Shown one piece after another: positions 24,241 through 31,667 of a DNA stretch of 61,798 nt. Below the pieces are notes generated by a model. That model was given only the letters and a program-made list of their open reading frames with translations, ran no database searches and was not told where the DNA came from. The stretch spans positions 1-61,798 of the forward strand of contig NZ_SCMK01000027.1 in NCBI RefSeq assembly GCF_005503355.1, written 5' to 3'. The position numbers were made by a program, and so were the translations under genes. Each line of letters opens with the position of its first letter. Within the stretch, counting starts at the first letter, position 1. The DNA comes from Sphingomonas sp. 1F27F7B (lineage in GTDB: Bacteria > Pseudomonadota > Alphaproteobacteria > Sphingomonadales > Sphingomonadaceae).

Positions 24241-26535
24241 TCAGATCCCCATGTCGAGATCGTCCTGGTCACGGCCCGCGGCGAAGCCCTGACGCAGTTC
24301 GATGAGGGTCTGATCCTCGACTTGCGGCGCCTGCGGTGACGGTCCGCGCCGGTCGTCGGCGGGCCGCTGGCCGGTCTCCTGCTGGGCGTCCCTGCCGCGC
24401 GCGCCGTCCTCCTTGCCGCCGCCCGCTCCCTTCGCCTGCGGGGGCACCGGCCGGTCATCGCTACGCGGGGCGGTACGATGGGTTTCGGCGGCCTGGTCCT
24501 CGCTCGGCGACTGCAGGATCCGCGCCGCCATTTCCTTCGCAAGATTGGTTGGCTCGACCACCTCATCCACGATCTGGACGGCGCCGTCCCTGCCGCCGGC
24601 CTCACCGCCCTCCTCGTCGAAAATCTCCTCCCCGCGCTTGGACCGGACGGGCTGCATCACGGGACGCTTCAGGAAGCCCGGCGCCACGATGGGGTAGTTC
24701 TTCCATTCGAGAAGGATGCGCGCGGCCGGGAAACCGTCGGGGAATTTCACGAACCCGTGCATCGAGGGCAGGTTGGTGATGTCGTCGGGGATCACGAGGG
24801 GCTCGACCTGCTTGCGCGGAGTCAGGGTCGAGGCGTCGCGATTGTTGTTGTAGCCGTAGCTATAGGCCTCATCCATCTGCCGCACTTCGCGGTTGCCGAT
24901 GTACTGCGAGCACTCCTCGGCGGTCTTGAACTCGCTGGTCGCGAGGATGAGCTTGGAGCGGGCGAGCGAGGCGAGATTTCGCGCGCCTTCCTCGCCATAG
25001 ACCTCGACCAGCTTCTGGAAGCTGTGGAGCCCCAGGATCATTGCGCCGCCGAAGTTCCGCGCGGTCTGCAGGCCCTTCTCGATCGCAGGCAGGCGGTGCA
25101 GCGCGCCGACCTCATCGAACATGAACCAGGTCCGCAAGCTGCGCGTGCGCGGCAGCGTCATGAGGCTGGTGATGGCGATGTTCATCCAGAGCGTCAGCAG
25201 CGGCCGGTTCATCTCCAGATCGTCGTAGTCGGAGGTGACGAACAGGATCGATCCGGGCGCGCGCTCGGTGGTCATCCAGTGCCGGATCGAGAACGGCTCT
25301 CCTTCGTCGGGCAGGAAACGCAGGACCTGCGCATTGGTGTTGAAGACGGCGCGGATCGATTCCGCCATGCGGGCCGCTTCCGGGGCGGTCAGCGGGTCGG
25401 CGATGGTGTTCGCGAGGAAGCGATGCACCCGCTTCAAATCGGCGGTCATCAGGTTCTCGGCGAGCGCCAGGTTGGTGGTCTGGCCGCGCTCCTGAAGCCG
25501 GACGCACATCTCGATGAACAGGGTGCGGGCCGCGAGCGCCCAGAAGGGCTCGGACGAGCCGCCATCGGAGGGAATGAGCGCCGCGGCGGCCGACGTGAAA
25601 TGGCTGTAGGTCGAGCAGTCGTTGAAGATCGACCAGGCCGGGCAGCGCTGGTCCATCGGGTTCAGGATCGTGTCGCGCATGGGATCGTAGAAGGCTTCGA
25701 CATAGGCGCCGGTGAGATCGAAGATCACGGCGCTGTCCTGGCGCTGGCGCATCTGGCTGACCAGACTCCTGAGCTCGGTGGTCTTGCCCGCGCCGGTGGT
25801 GCCGATCAGCATGGAATGGGACTGCTCGAGGCGGTGCGGATAGGGGATGCCGGCGAGCGTATAGGGATGGTGGATGCCGCCCGCCTTCCGTGTCGCGAAC
25901 GGCAATTTGAGCACGGCGGCGGACGAGCGGCCGGGGAAGAACTCGCGCGCGTCCTCCGCGAATTTTTCCGCATTGTGCTGCGCGATTTCGGAGACCAGCA
26001 CGGCGCGATCGACCAGCATGGCGCCGCGCTCATGGCGTTCCTGAAGGATCGAACGCCCACGCCTGCGCGAGATGTCGACGAACCAGATGGTGAGTGGCGC
26101 GACCACGAAAACCGAGACGAGGATCGAGCCGATCAGCGCCCGGATGGTGGTCTCCCAGGCCTGCTGCACGGCCGGGATATAGGGCACCACGGGCATGACC
26201 GTTTTGTAGATCTCGCCATTGGGCAGGGTGACGTTGACGCGCTTGTTGGGATTGAGGTCGACCCAGTTCCAGAGCGCCGAATAGATCTTCATGCAGACGA
26301 GCTGGAATCCGTGCTCGTCGAGGCGGATCGAGAGGATGACGAACCAGGCCGCGAGGAAGGCGAAGAACCAGACCATGATGGGCAGCCGCGCGCCCGAAAA
26401 CCACATCAGCATCTCGTGGGTGAGAAGCTGTGAGCCGCGGGTGAAATTGCCCGAGTTTCGCTGCACGCGGCCGCGCGCAGAGTGGTGGGTCAGCGGGATG
26501 TTTTTCCCGTTCGAGCGGATGTCCTCACGCGCCAT
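24241..26535 (-). CDS. traD: TraD, type IV coupling protein
   Basis: A 764-residue inner-membrane ATPase that brings the relaxosome to the transfer channel. The ATG at 26535 was chosen because the longer frame (to 26568) lies within the upstream gene; it overlaps that gene by 11 bases. Two membrane segments are visible (LPIMVWFFAFLAAWFVILSI at about 50-70 and ALIGSILVSVFVVAPLTIWF at about 125-145). Walker A is IGTTGAGKTTELRS near residue 243 and the Walker B region is TWFMFDEVGALHRLPAI. The C-terminal 120 residues are charged, low-complexity sequence, as in F-type TraD tails that contact the relaxosome. It forms an operon with traI. Confidence 0.94.
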   Translation of the reverse strand: MAREDIRSNGKNIPLTHHSARGRVQRNSGNFTRGSQLLTHEMLMWFSGARLPIMVWFFAFLAAWFVILSIRLDEHGFQLVCMKIYSALWNWVDLNPNKRVNVTLPNGEIYKTVMPVVPYIPAVQQAWETTIRALIGSILVSVFVVAPLTIWFVDISRRRGRSILQERHERGAMLVDRAVLVSEIAQHNAEKFAEDAREFFPGRSSAAVLKLPFATRKAGGIHHPYTLAGIPYPHRLEQSHSMLIGTTGAGKTTELRSLVSQMRQRQDSAVIFDLTGAYVEAFYDPMRDTILNPMDQRCPAWSIFNDCSTYSHFTSAAAALIPSDGGSSEPFWALAARTLFIEMCVRLQERGQTTNLALAENLMTADLKRVHRFLANTIADPLTAPEAARMAESIRAVFNTNAQVLRFLPDEGEPFSIRHWMTTERAPGSILFVTSDYDDLEMNRPLLTLWMNIAITSLMTLPRTRSLRTWFMFDEVGALHRLPAIEKGLQTARNFGGAMILGLHSFQKLVEVYGEEGARNLASLARSKLILATSEFKTAEECSQYIGNREVRQMDEAYSYGYNNNRDASTLTPRKQVEPLVIPDDITNLPSMHGFVKFPDGFPAARILLEWKNYPIVAPGFLKRPVMQPVRSKRGEEIFDEEGGEAGGRDGAVQIVDEVVEPTNLAKEMAARILQSPSEDQAAETHRTAPRSDDRPVPPQAKGAGGGKEDGARGRDAQQETGQRPADDRRGPSPQAPQVEDQTLIELRQGFAAGRDQDDLDMGI

Positions 26536-26815
26536 GATATTGCACCAGGCGCTTGTCGGTTTCGGCAACGAGGCGGTCGCGAAGCTCAGGATATTGCTCG
26601 CGCAGAATGACGTCGAGCACGAGCTGCTGGAACTCGCTGATCCGGGCCAGGCGGCGCTGGCTCGCGGTCAGCACGTCGGAGGATGAAAGGAAGACATTGA
26701 GGGCCGACCGGATGACGTCGGCGACGCTCAATTTCTGTTCGGCGGCGATCACGCTGAGGCGGTCCCATTGGGCGCGCTCCAGGCGGACGTTGTAATGCCG
26801 GTAACTGGTAGCCAA
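26525..26815 (-). CDS. Ribbon-helix-helix DNA-binding protein, probable relaxosome accessory factor
   Basis: A 96-residue protein. The strand YRHYNVRLERAQWDRLSVIA and helix SVADVIRSALNVFL at residues about 5-40 have the ribbon-helix-helix layout of TraM/TraY/TrwA-type proteins. No ATG begins this frame. A TTG at 26815 is the best start because AGGAGG (26822-26827) is six bases upstream; the TTG at 26821 is too close to it. It is the first gene of the traD-traI operon and lies next to the candidate oriT, so it probably binds oriT and represses its own promoter. Confidence 0.72.
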   Translation of the reverse strand: MATSYRHYNVRLERAQWDRLSVIAAEQKLSVADVIRSALNVFLSSSDVLTASQRRLARISEFQQLVLDVILREQYPELRDRLVAETDKRLVQYHGA

Positions 26816-26917
26816 GACCAACCTCCTAGCAGGGAGGCTGGTGGGGACTGAAGAATGGCTCTATTTATAGCCGAGCGGCCCGGTTCCGGCAAGTTGATCG
26901 TCATGGACCAGCAGGCC

Positions 26918-27062
26918 GTAGTCTCACAGACTACGCGCGAATGGCTGATTTCCGCCGTTTTTGCCCGCCCACCAGCTCGTACTACAACGTAGTCTCCTTT
27001 CCTTCCGCGCTAACCCGTTGTGAAACAACGGAACTCATGCACCTTCAGGTGCGTAGGGTGTG
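26918..27062. other. Candidate oriT with F-like nic region
   Basis: The gap between the relaxosome gene (start 26815) and the gene at 27474 has no convincing coding frame but packs four short inverted repeats: GTAGTCT-CAC-AGACTAC (26918-26934), ACTAC-AAC-GTAGT (26981-26993), CCGTTGT-GAA-ACAACGG (27015-27031) and GCACCT-TC-AGGTGC (27039-27052). GTAGTCTC is repeated at 26918 and 26989. Right after the last hairpin comes GCGTAGGGTGTGCT (27051-27064), which resembles the F-plasmid nic region GCGTGGGGTGT/GG. By analogy the nick would be after T27061. The rest of this gap (27063-27473) holds a structured element at 27259. Position beside a MobF relaxase operon supports the call. Confidence 0.6.
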
Positions 27063-27258
27063 CTAATCCCAAGAGCCCGATCCCCTGTCCCTGGGCCTGT
27101 TACGATGTCGTCGGAGAGGAGCCGGTTGCCGGGACCGGCGAGGTACGCGCCGCCGTGAGGCGGAACGCGCGAGGCCGGTGTCACCGATCCGATCAGGGCG
27201 CGAAAAGCCCCGATGCGCAGCATCAACGTCGGCCAAAGGGCCGCGTTGGAAAGGCGAG

Positions 27259-27384
27259 GATCGTGACCCGAAGGGCGGAGACAAGGCGCATGCCTTGGCT
27301 CCGTGAGGTTGGGCTCTCGTTGCCTGAAGGGCATCGGGAGCCCTAGCGAATAGAGCCGTCGTCGGGCGCAGGCCCGATGCGCCC
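27259..27384 (+). ncRNA. Structured leader element A1 (candidate RNA)
   Basis: It is related to the element at 31126-31232. Shared blocks are GATCGTRACCCG, GGGCGGAGAC, GGCTCCG, a GCGARTAGAGC stretch and a final ATGCGCC. The outer stem CGGAG/CTCCG (27276-27280 with 27299-27303) encloses a six-base inner stem CAAGGC/GCCTTG; a last stem TCGGGC/GCCCGA (27362-27367 with 27372-27377) precedes ATGCGCC. In the second copy the stems differ in sequence but still pair. It ends 90 bases before the gene at 27474. Confidence 0.5.
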
Positions 27385-27473
27385 AGCCCCATGAATCTTC
27401 TTCTTCCTGCCCTCACCAACCAGCGCTATGTTCAGCCAGTTCATAGCCCGATTAGCCTTCACAAGAGGCACCT

Positions 27474-27692
27474 ATGGCAAAGACACTGGAACAGGAGAGA
27501 CAGGCTCTCGAAGAGGATCAGCGCCGGCTGGAAGAGCGGCGCAGGAAGCTCGAAGAGAAAGAGCGCGAGCAGGCGATCGCGACGATCGAGAAATCCGGAC
27601 TGCTGAAGCTTGAACCTAAGCGGCTCGCCGATCTGACGGCCCGCATCAAGACACTGGGTTTCGAGGAAGTCGAAAAGCGGCTCAAGGCCTGA
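27474..27692 (+). CDS. Small coiled-coil protein, possible mobilisation accessory factor
   Basis: A 72-residue protein with an AAGAGG ribosome site. Residues 1-35 are an almost unbroken charged coiled coil (LEQERQALEEDQRRLEERRR). The second half contains IEKSGLLKLEPKRLADL. Coiled coil plus a K/E-S-G-L-L segment is the layout of small TraC/TraD-like proteins next to oriT in Agrobacterium-type plasmids. It lies just downstream of the candidate oriT, pointing away from traD. It could assist relaxosome assembly, but the call is by shape and place only. Confidence 0.65.
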   Translation: MAKTLEQERQALEEDQRRLEERRRKLEEKEREQAIATIEKSGLLKLEPKRLADLTARIKTLGFEEVEKRLKA

Positions 27693-27721
27693 ATCATCCC
27701 CCGCCGCGGCAACGCCGCGGC

Positions 27722-27756
27722 ACGGTCATGGGGGGCTCGATGCCCCCCGTGACCGT
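27722..27756 (+). terminator. Strong hairpin after the coiled-coil gene
   Basis: A 15-base-pair stem (one G-T pair) closes over the loop TCGAT, with a GGGGGGC/GCCCCCC core. It begins 30 bases after the stop of the gene at 27474. No long T run follows on the plus strand, so it could terminate weakly or act as a processing or barrier hairpin. GGGGCTCGATGCCCC recurs at about 29706-29720. Confidence 0.5.
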
Positions 27757-27768
27757 TCCTCTCCCAGC

Positions 27769-27799
27769 AAAAAAAGGGGAGAGGCCGCAGCCCCTCCCC
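27769..27799 (-). terminator. Intrinsic terminator of the gene at 27806-28033
   Basis: Read on the minus strand, a nine-base-pair stem (GGGGAGGGG with CCTCTCCCC, one wobble) over a six-base loop is followed directly by seven T residues. It starts seven bases after the stop codon. It is one of the clearest intrinsic terminators in the window. Confidence 0.85.
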
Positions 27800-27805
27800 T
27801 ATCGT

Positions 27806-28033
27806 TCAGAATTCGTCGATGATGCCGCCCGGCGCGGTGTAGACGATCCGGTCGATCATCGCCTGTCCGAGCGCGCCGTAGTCGCCCTCGTCAATGGCGA
27901 GGAACCCCAGCTCATCGTCCTCGACCACATGCTGGTCGAAGTAGCTGTGCATCGCGCGGCGCTCGGCATTGGCGACGGCGGCGAAGTAGGCGGCGTGCTG
28001 ATCGGCGGCGGCGATGTTCGTGATCGTCTGCAT
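27806..28033 (-). CDS. Small acidic hypothetical protein
   Basis: A 75-residue acidic protein with a clear AGGAGAC ribosome site before the ATG and its own intrinsic terminator, so it is very probably expressed alone. A helical first half (ADQHAAYFAAVANAERRAMH) is followed by an acidic region (QHVVEDDELGFLAIDEGDYG). Small acidic proteins on plasmids are often DNA mimics or anti-restriction factors, but nothing here proves that. The 5' leader contains the inverted repeat at 28129-28228. The family is not recognised. Confidence 0.72.
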   Translation of the reverse strand: MQTITNIAAADQHAAYFAAVANAERRAMHSYFDQHVVEDDELGFLAIDEGDYGALGQAMIDRIVYTAPGGIIDEF

Positions 28034-28128
28034 GTTCGTCTCCTGTCGTCTTGAATGACAGGGGAATGGCGTCGGGCGGGCGGGACCGTGTCAGGCCTCG
28101 CCGGCTTGCCGGCGACCGCAAAGCGGCG

Positions 28129-28228
28129 GTGGGGGTCACGATTTTCTTCGGCGGCCACCGTCGTTCGAGATTGATGCGCAGCGCCCGATCCGCCGAAGAA
28201 AATGGTGGGGCCCCGCCGGGCTTGAGAC
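28129..28228. repeat. Inverted-repeat element B1
   Basis: ATTTTCTTCGGCGG at 28141-28154 pairs perfectly with 28190-28203 across a 35-base spacer. The whole block (GTGGGGG, CGATTTTCTT, GCGCAGCG, GAAAAT, GGGG, CTTGAGA in that order) is shared with element B2 at 30889-30965. On the minus strand it lies in the long leader of the gene at 27806-28033. The stretch 28034-28764 otherwise holds no gene I can support, only further hairpins. Confidence 0.6.
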
Positions 28229-28680
28229 GGTCTCGTCCGCCCGACAGAATGGGAAGACTGTGAGAGATTTTTCCTCTCGGGGAAGCGCCTCCGGCAAGGC
28301 GTAGCGGCGCGCGGACCGACGGGTCCGTGCGGCACGCGAGCGAGCCGGTGTCGTCACGATGAAACGCCGCCCCATCATGGCTTTTGCGAATTATGAGAAC
28401 GGCGTGCACGGACCCTTCACCGATCTCGGCCAGCGGGCGGAGCGGATGGACAATCCACTGATCCGGGAGGGTGCTGGACAGGGCCGAAACGACTTCGCCT
28501 TGGTGTCACAGGAGGTCTGTGTTAGGCGCCGGATTGCGCTGCGAAGGCTGCGGCGCCGGGACTGGTAATCCCGTCGAGAAAGGCAGCTCGGTGTGATCTC
28601 ACGCCGGGGTGCCTGCGCACATGTCCAGGTGCCTTGGCACTAAAAGCGTAGGCGCATGTCTCGACGTGTTACCAGCCCCG

Positions 28681-28703
28681 GCTCCCGCGCACGGCGCGGG
28701 AGC
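28681..28703 (+). repeat. Perfect ten-base-pair hairpin in a leader
   Basis: GCTCCCGCGC-ACG-GCGCGGGAGC has ten perfect base pairs over a three-base loop. It lies 62 bases before the start of the small gene at 28765. It could be an attenuator, a processed 5' end or a terminator of upstream transcription; no T run follows. Confidence 0.55.
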
Positions 28704-28764
28704 TCTCCGGGGAGGAGCGACGGCCCGGAAGCTCGCGAGGATGGACCGCGCTCGAGGTAGCGAT

Positions 28765-28929
28765 ATGGACCTCTCGGAGACGGACCCGACGGTGACACGG
28801 GCGCTTGCGCTGGCATTGATGCGGCAGGCCAAAGAGTATCTGGCGGCGACAAACGATGTCGATGCCGCCGACCAATTGCAGCGCGCGATCGATACCCTGC
28901 TGACACCGCGAACGCCGGTCGCGGCATAG
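28765..28929 (+). CDS. Small hypothetical protein
   Basis: A 54-residue protein (MDLSETDPTVTRALALALMR...) with GAGGTAG five to eleven bases before the ATG. An ATG at 28741 would add eight residues. It is a helical hairpin with AKEYLAATNDVDAADQLQRA and an acidic start; no membrane segment. A strong hairpin precedes it. The family is not recognised. The good ribosome site and helical periodicity support a real gene. Confidence 0.55.
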   Translation: MDLSETDPTVTRALALALMRQAKEYLAATNDVDAADQLQRAIDTLLTPRTPVAA

Positions 28930-29001
28930 GCTCGCAGCGGCATTGCGGGGCGCGCCGCGCGCGGCGACGCGCCCCTTCGCGACGTCTGGTCCGGGCGGAG
29001 G

Positions 29002-29580
29002 CTATGCCCATTCCAGACGGGAACTGTCGTCAAGATCTCCGGTCGCGATCAGGCGGTCGAGCCGGGACAGGTATGGGGCTGCACCCTGCGCTTCGACGCT
29101 GCGCCGGATCGCGGGATCAGCGAGGCGGGCACGGACATTGTCGACCGGGATTTCGCCGACGCTCTCCGGTCGCAGTCCAAGCCCTTCGAGCAGCGCGAAC
29201 GCATTCTGATAGGCCAGATCGAGTTCGAGGCCGAGATCGGAGGTCAGCCCGACCGACAGGGTGATCGGGCCAGTGTCGCCCTCGCGATAGACGCTGACCC
29301 GGCGGCCGCGAAACTGGGCCTCATCCAGCACCGTGATGACATCGGTCTGATAGTCGAAGATGCGTGCGATGCTGGCGAGCGCCAGCGGGCAGACACGCGC
29401 CTCGAACCGATAGGAGAGATAGTCGTCCTCCGCGAAATCTGGATCCAGCAGGGTCATGTCGAGACGCTCGCCTTGGCCGCGCAGAAATTCCCGGAAGGCG
29501 GCGAGCTGGCGGGCGTTGATGACGGCGGTCTGGCGTTCCTGATGGTCGGCCGATGTGGTGATGCGAAACACAATGGACAT
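29002..29580 (-). CDS. Hypothetical plasmid protein
   Basis: A 192-residue soluble protein. The ATG at 29580 is preceded by GGGAGGACGAG, a strong ribosome site; the longer frame to 30036 runs inside the next gene. It begins with a strand (SIVFRITTSADHQERQ) and alternates strands and helices (VSVYREGDTGPITLSVGLTS, LAYQNAFALLEGLGLRPES). No catalytic motif, signal peptide or membrane segment is seen. It lies in the small-gene block next to a DUF2493 gene on the same strand. It could be a plasmid maintenance protein, but no function can be assigned. Confidence 0.7.
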   Translation of the reverse strand: MSIVFRITTSADHQERQTAVINARQLAAFREFLRGQGERLDMTLLDPDFAEDDYLSYRFEARVCPLALASIARIFDYQTDVITVLDEAQFRGRRVSVYREGDTGPITLSVGLTSDLGLELDLAYQNAFALLEGLGLRPESVGEIPVDNVRARLADPAIRRSVEAQGAAPYLSRLDRLIATGDLDDSSRLEWA

Positions 29581-29740
29581 CTCGTCCTCCCTTGCTGAAC
29601 GCAGCACCCGTCCCTTCTCCCCTCTGGCCGCCTGGCGGGGCGAAGTCGGTGCGAATGGTGGCCATTGCGCGAGCGCGCCAGCGCTCAGTCCCCCGCGGCG
29701 CGAAGGGGCTCGATGCCCCTGAGCGCCGCATGTCCACGCA

Positions 29741-29783
29741 GAAAAAGATGGAGAGGCCCCGGCCGAAGCCGGAGCCCCTCCAA
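29741..29783 (-). terminator. Intrinsic terminator after the DUF2493 gene
   Basis: On the minus strand, a GC-rich stem (GGAGGGGCTCCGGC with an imperfect partner GGCCGGGGCCTCTCC) is followed by ATCTTTTT. It starts eight bases after the stop at 29792. The stem has some wobble pairs. Confidence 0.7.
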
Positions 29784-29791
29784 GCGAGCAC

Positions 29792-30766
29792 TCACGCGCT
29801 GCGCTGGGTGCGCTGGTGCGCGAGGCGGACGATGTGCAGCGGCACCCCCGCCTGCCGCAGCTTCTGGGCGAGGTTCTGCTGGATGCCCGAGCCTTCGCAG
29901 ATGACGGCTTCCACCGGCTTGAGACCGAGAATGCGGTCATTGCGGACGAAGGCGGCGCGGTTGCCCTGACTGCGATCGAGGCGGAACTGGATGACCTTGA
30001 CGCCGCGCGATGCCGCCCATGCGTGCGCCACGGCATCGCAGCCCTTCGCTTGCGCGGTGGTCGCGAGGATCATCTCCGGGATGCGTGCCTTGATGCTGTC
30101 GAGACCGTTCCAGAGCAGGTCCACGTCCTCCCACACCTGACCACCGGAGAACGCCACGACCGGGCCTTCGGGGGCGAACTGCTCGCGGCGCTCCCGGGCT
30201 TTCGAGGCAAGATAGTCGCGGGCCTCGATCATCGATGCGGTAAGCGCGCTGGAAACCCGGCTTCCCCGCACCGGCGAGAAGGGCTTGCCGGTTTCGACCC
30301 GATAGACCTCGGCGGCATGGTCGCGCATGCATTCCATCGCCTCGCGGCAACCCTGGAGGGTCTGGCAGAGGAGCTGGGTGTCTTCGAGTTCGGTCGCGTA
30401 GATCTCGGACGGATCATAGCTGCGTGCGAGATCGCCGAGCTTCTTGGCGGCGTCATCCTCGCGGCCCTCGATACGCTTCGCCACGACATGGAAGCTGTTG
30501 GCGAAACCCCACGCCAGATCGGCCGCAAACGGCTCCATGCGGGTGTCGCGCAGCACGTCGAACATGGTCTGCATCATCATCTCGGTGGCGGCCCGCACCT
30601 GCTCGGGATCGGGCATGTCAAGTGCTTCGGGCGCTTCGACGATGCTGAGCTTGGCCATCTCGCTATGTTCGATGAACGCGCCCTCGTAGGTCTGGGTCAG
30701 TCCGTCATTTTCACGCGACGCGGCGACGAAGCTGGCAAGGTCGGCGAAATTGTTGAAAGAAGTCAT
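29792..30766 (-). CDS. DUF2493 (SLOG-type) domain protein
   Basis: A 324-residue protein. The N-terminal 190 residues are helical. At about residue 205, VVAFSGGQVWEDVDLLWNGLDSI begins the DUF2493 domain, a Rossmann-like SLOG fold with a G-G-x-x-W nucleotide-binding loop. It continues with AKGCDAVAHAWAASRGVKV and VEAVICEGSGIQQNLAQK, the conserved second half of the fold. SLOG proteins bind nucleotides or NAD-like ligands. The ATG follows GGAGGC by four bases. It has a terminator and a long leader containing element B2. Such proteins are common on alphaproteobacterial plasmids; their role is unknown. Confidence 0.85.
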   Translation of the reverse strand: MTSFNNFADLASFVAASRENDGLTQTYEGAFIEHSEMAKLSIVEAPEALDMPDPEQVRAATEMMMQTMFDVLRDTRMEPFAADLAWGFANSFHVVAKRIEGREDDAAKKLGDLARSYDPSEIYATELEDTQLLCQTLQGCREAMECMRDHAAEVYRVETGKPFSPVRGSRVSSALTASMIEARDYLASKARERREQFAPEGPVVAFSGGQVWEDVDLLWNGLDSIKARIPEMILATTAQAKGCDAVAHAWAASRGVKVIQFRLDRSQGNRAAFVRNDRILGLKPVEAVICEGSGIQQNLAQKLRQAGVPLHIVRLAHQRTQRSA

Positions 30767-30888
30767 AAAAGCCTCCGAACAAGTCGATCTCTCATCCGGG
30801 ATTGGATGAAAGATGAAATCTCATCGGATGGGCCGACGGGGCTTTGTCAGGGACGCGGGGACAAGTCCCCGCGCCGCCTCGGCGGGGC

Positions 30889-30965
30889 GTGGGGGAACCG
30901 ATTTTCTTGGGGCCAGAGCGCAGCGACGGTCCCGGGAAAATTGGGGGGACCGCGCATCCTTGAGA
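30889..30965. repeat. Inverted-repeat element B2
   Basis: ATTTTCTTGG (30901-30910) can pair with CCGGGAAAAT (30932-30941) through two G-U pairs. The block shares GTGGGGG, CGATTTTCTT, GCGCAGCG, GAAAAT, GGGGGG and CTTGAGA with element B1 in the same order, but arm and spacer lengths differ. On the minus strand it is in the leader of the DUF2493 gene. The stretch 30767-31278 contains this element and element A2 but no gene. Confidence 0.55.
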
Positions 30966-31125
30966 AAGCCCCCCAAGGCACATCACACTACGGCGATGAA
31001 GCTTGTCTGATACCGAGATGTTAGAGAGAGAATTGGATTTGCCCCGGCCGCGCGGCGGCCGGGTTAACAGCAAATCGCTCCATACTGTCCCAGGAGAAAC
31101 CCCCTCCCCATCACCCCCGCAAGGT

Positions 31126-31232
31126 GATCGTAACCCGGCAGGGCGGAGACGCGGCAAGGCCGTGGCTCCGGGAGCCGCAGGCGAGTAGAGCGCCGGTCCC
31201 GGCCTGAGCCTGTCGAAGGGCCGGGATGCGCC
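31126..31232 (+). ncRNA. Structured leader element A2 (candidate RNA)
   Basis: The second copy of the element at 27259. The outer stem CGGAG/CTCCG (31144-31148 with 31166-31170) is unchanged. The inner stem is CGCGGC/GCCGTG (31150-31155 with 31159-31164), against CAAGGC/GCCTTG in the other copy, so paired positions have changed together. The last stem is TCCCGGCC/GGCCGGGA, followed by TGCGCC. GCGAGTAGAGC is conserved and unpaired. It ends 46 bases before the GTG at 31279. Confidence 0.5.
31201..31222. repeat. Sphingomonad-type REP sequence
   Basis: CCTGAGCCTGTCGAAGGG, flanked by GG and CC, is the short palindromic repeat seen scattered through sphingomonad genomes. Here it forms the last stem of element A2. 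It supports a sphingomonad host. Confidence 0.6.
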
Positions 31233-31278
31233 AAATGATCGAGCACCGACGCCGCAGGCAATGTTGAAGGAATGAAGA

Positions 31279-31635
31279 GTGAAGGCCCAGATTCAGGCGA
31301 ACTATGAGGAGCGTCTATCGCGATATGCTGCACTGTTGCATGGCAATGAGCCACCGGGGCTGGTGGCGAAACTCGCCGTCTATCAGCAGCTCCTGCGGCA
31401 ACGTGATATTCATGGCGACCGCCTGTGGCAGATCGAGCCGATCCTCTATCCGCTGGCGGAGCAGGACGTGATCGCGCTGGTGAACAGCGTGATCAAGGTC
31501 GTCACCGATCAGGAGTGGAAGCTCCGGGATGGGGCGAGCTTCCATGTCGGCGAGTTCTACGCGATCGGCGTCGAGAACATGGTCCACAACCTCGAGACGG
31601 GGCGACGCGCGAACTTCCCGGGCCAGTTGAGCTGA
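31279..31635 (+). CDS. Hypothetical plasmid protein
   Basis: A 118-residue helical protein starting at GTG with an AAGGA ribosome site. Regions such as YEERLSRYAALLHGNEPPGL and LAEQDVIALVNSVIKVVTDQ suggest an alpha bundle; FHVGEFYAIGVENMVHNLET follows. No membrane segment or metal site is seen. Structured element A2 precedes it. The family is not recognised. Confidence 0.65.
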   Translation: MKAQIQANYEERLSRYAALLHGNEPPGLVAKLAVYQQLLRQRDIHGDRLWQIEPILYPLAEQDVIALVNSVIKVVTDQEWKLRDGASFHVGEFYAIGVENMVHNLETGRRANFPGQLS

Positions 31636-31667
31636 AGGGCGGCGCCCGCAGGCGCCGCTCTACCGGG

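Noticed and set aside
24478..26433. 651-codon plus-strand frame
   Set aside because: Antisense shadow of traD; sequence is His/Arg/Asp-rich without motifs.
27912..28409. 165-codon minus-strand frame
   Set aside because: It runs through the inverted-repeat element and into the small acidic gene in another frame; composition is random-like.
28359..28568. 69-codon plus-strand frame
   Set aside because: No clear ribosome site, Arg-rich end and no recognisable fold; lies in a hairpin-rich gap. A real small gene cannot be excluded.
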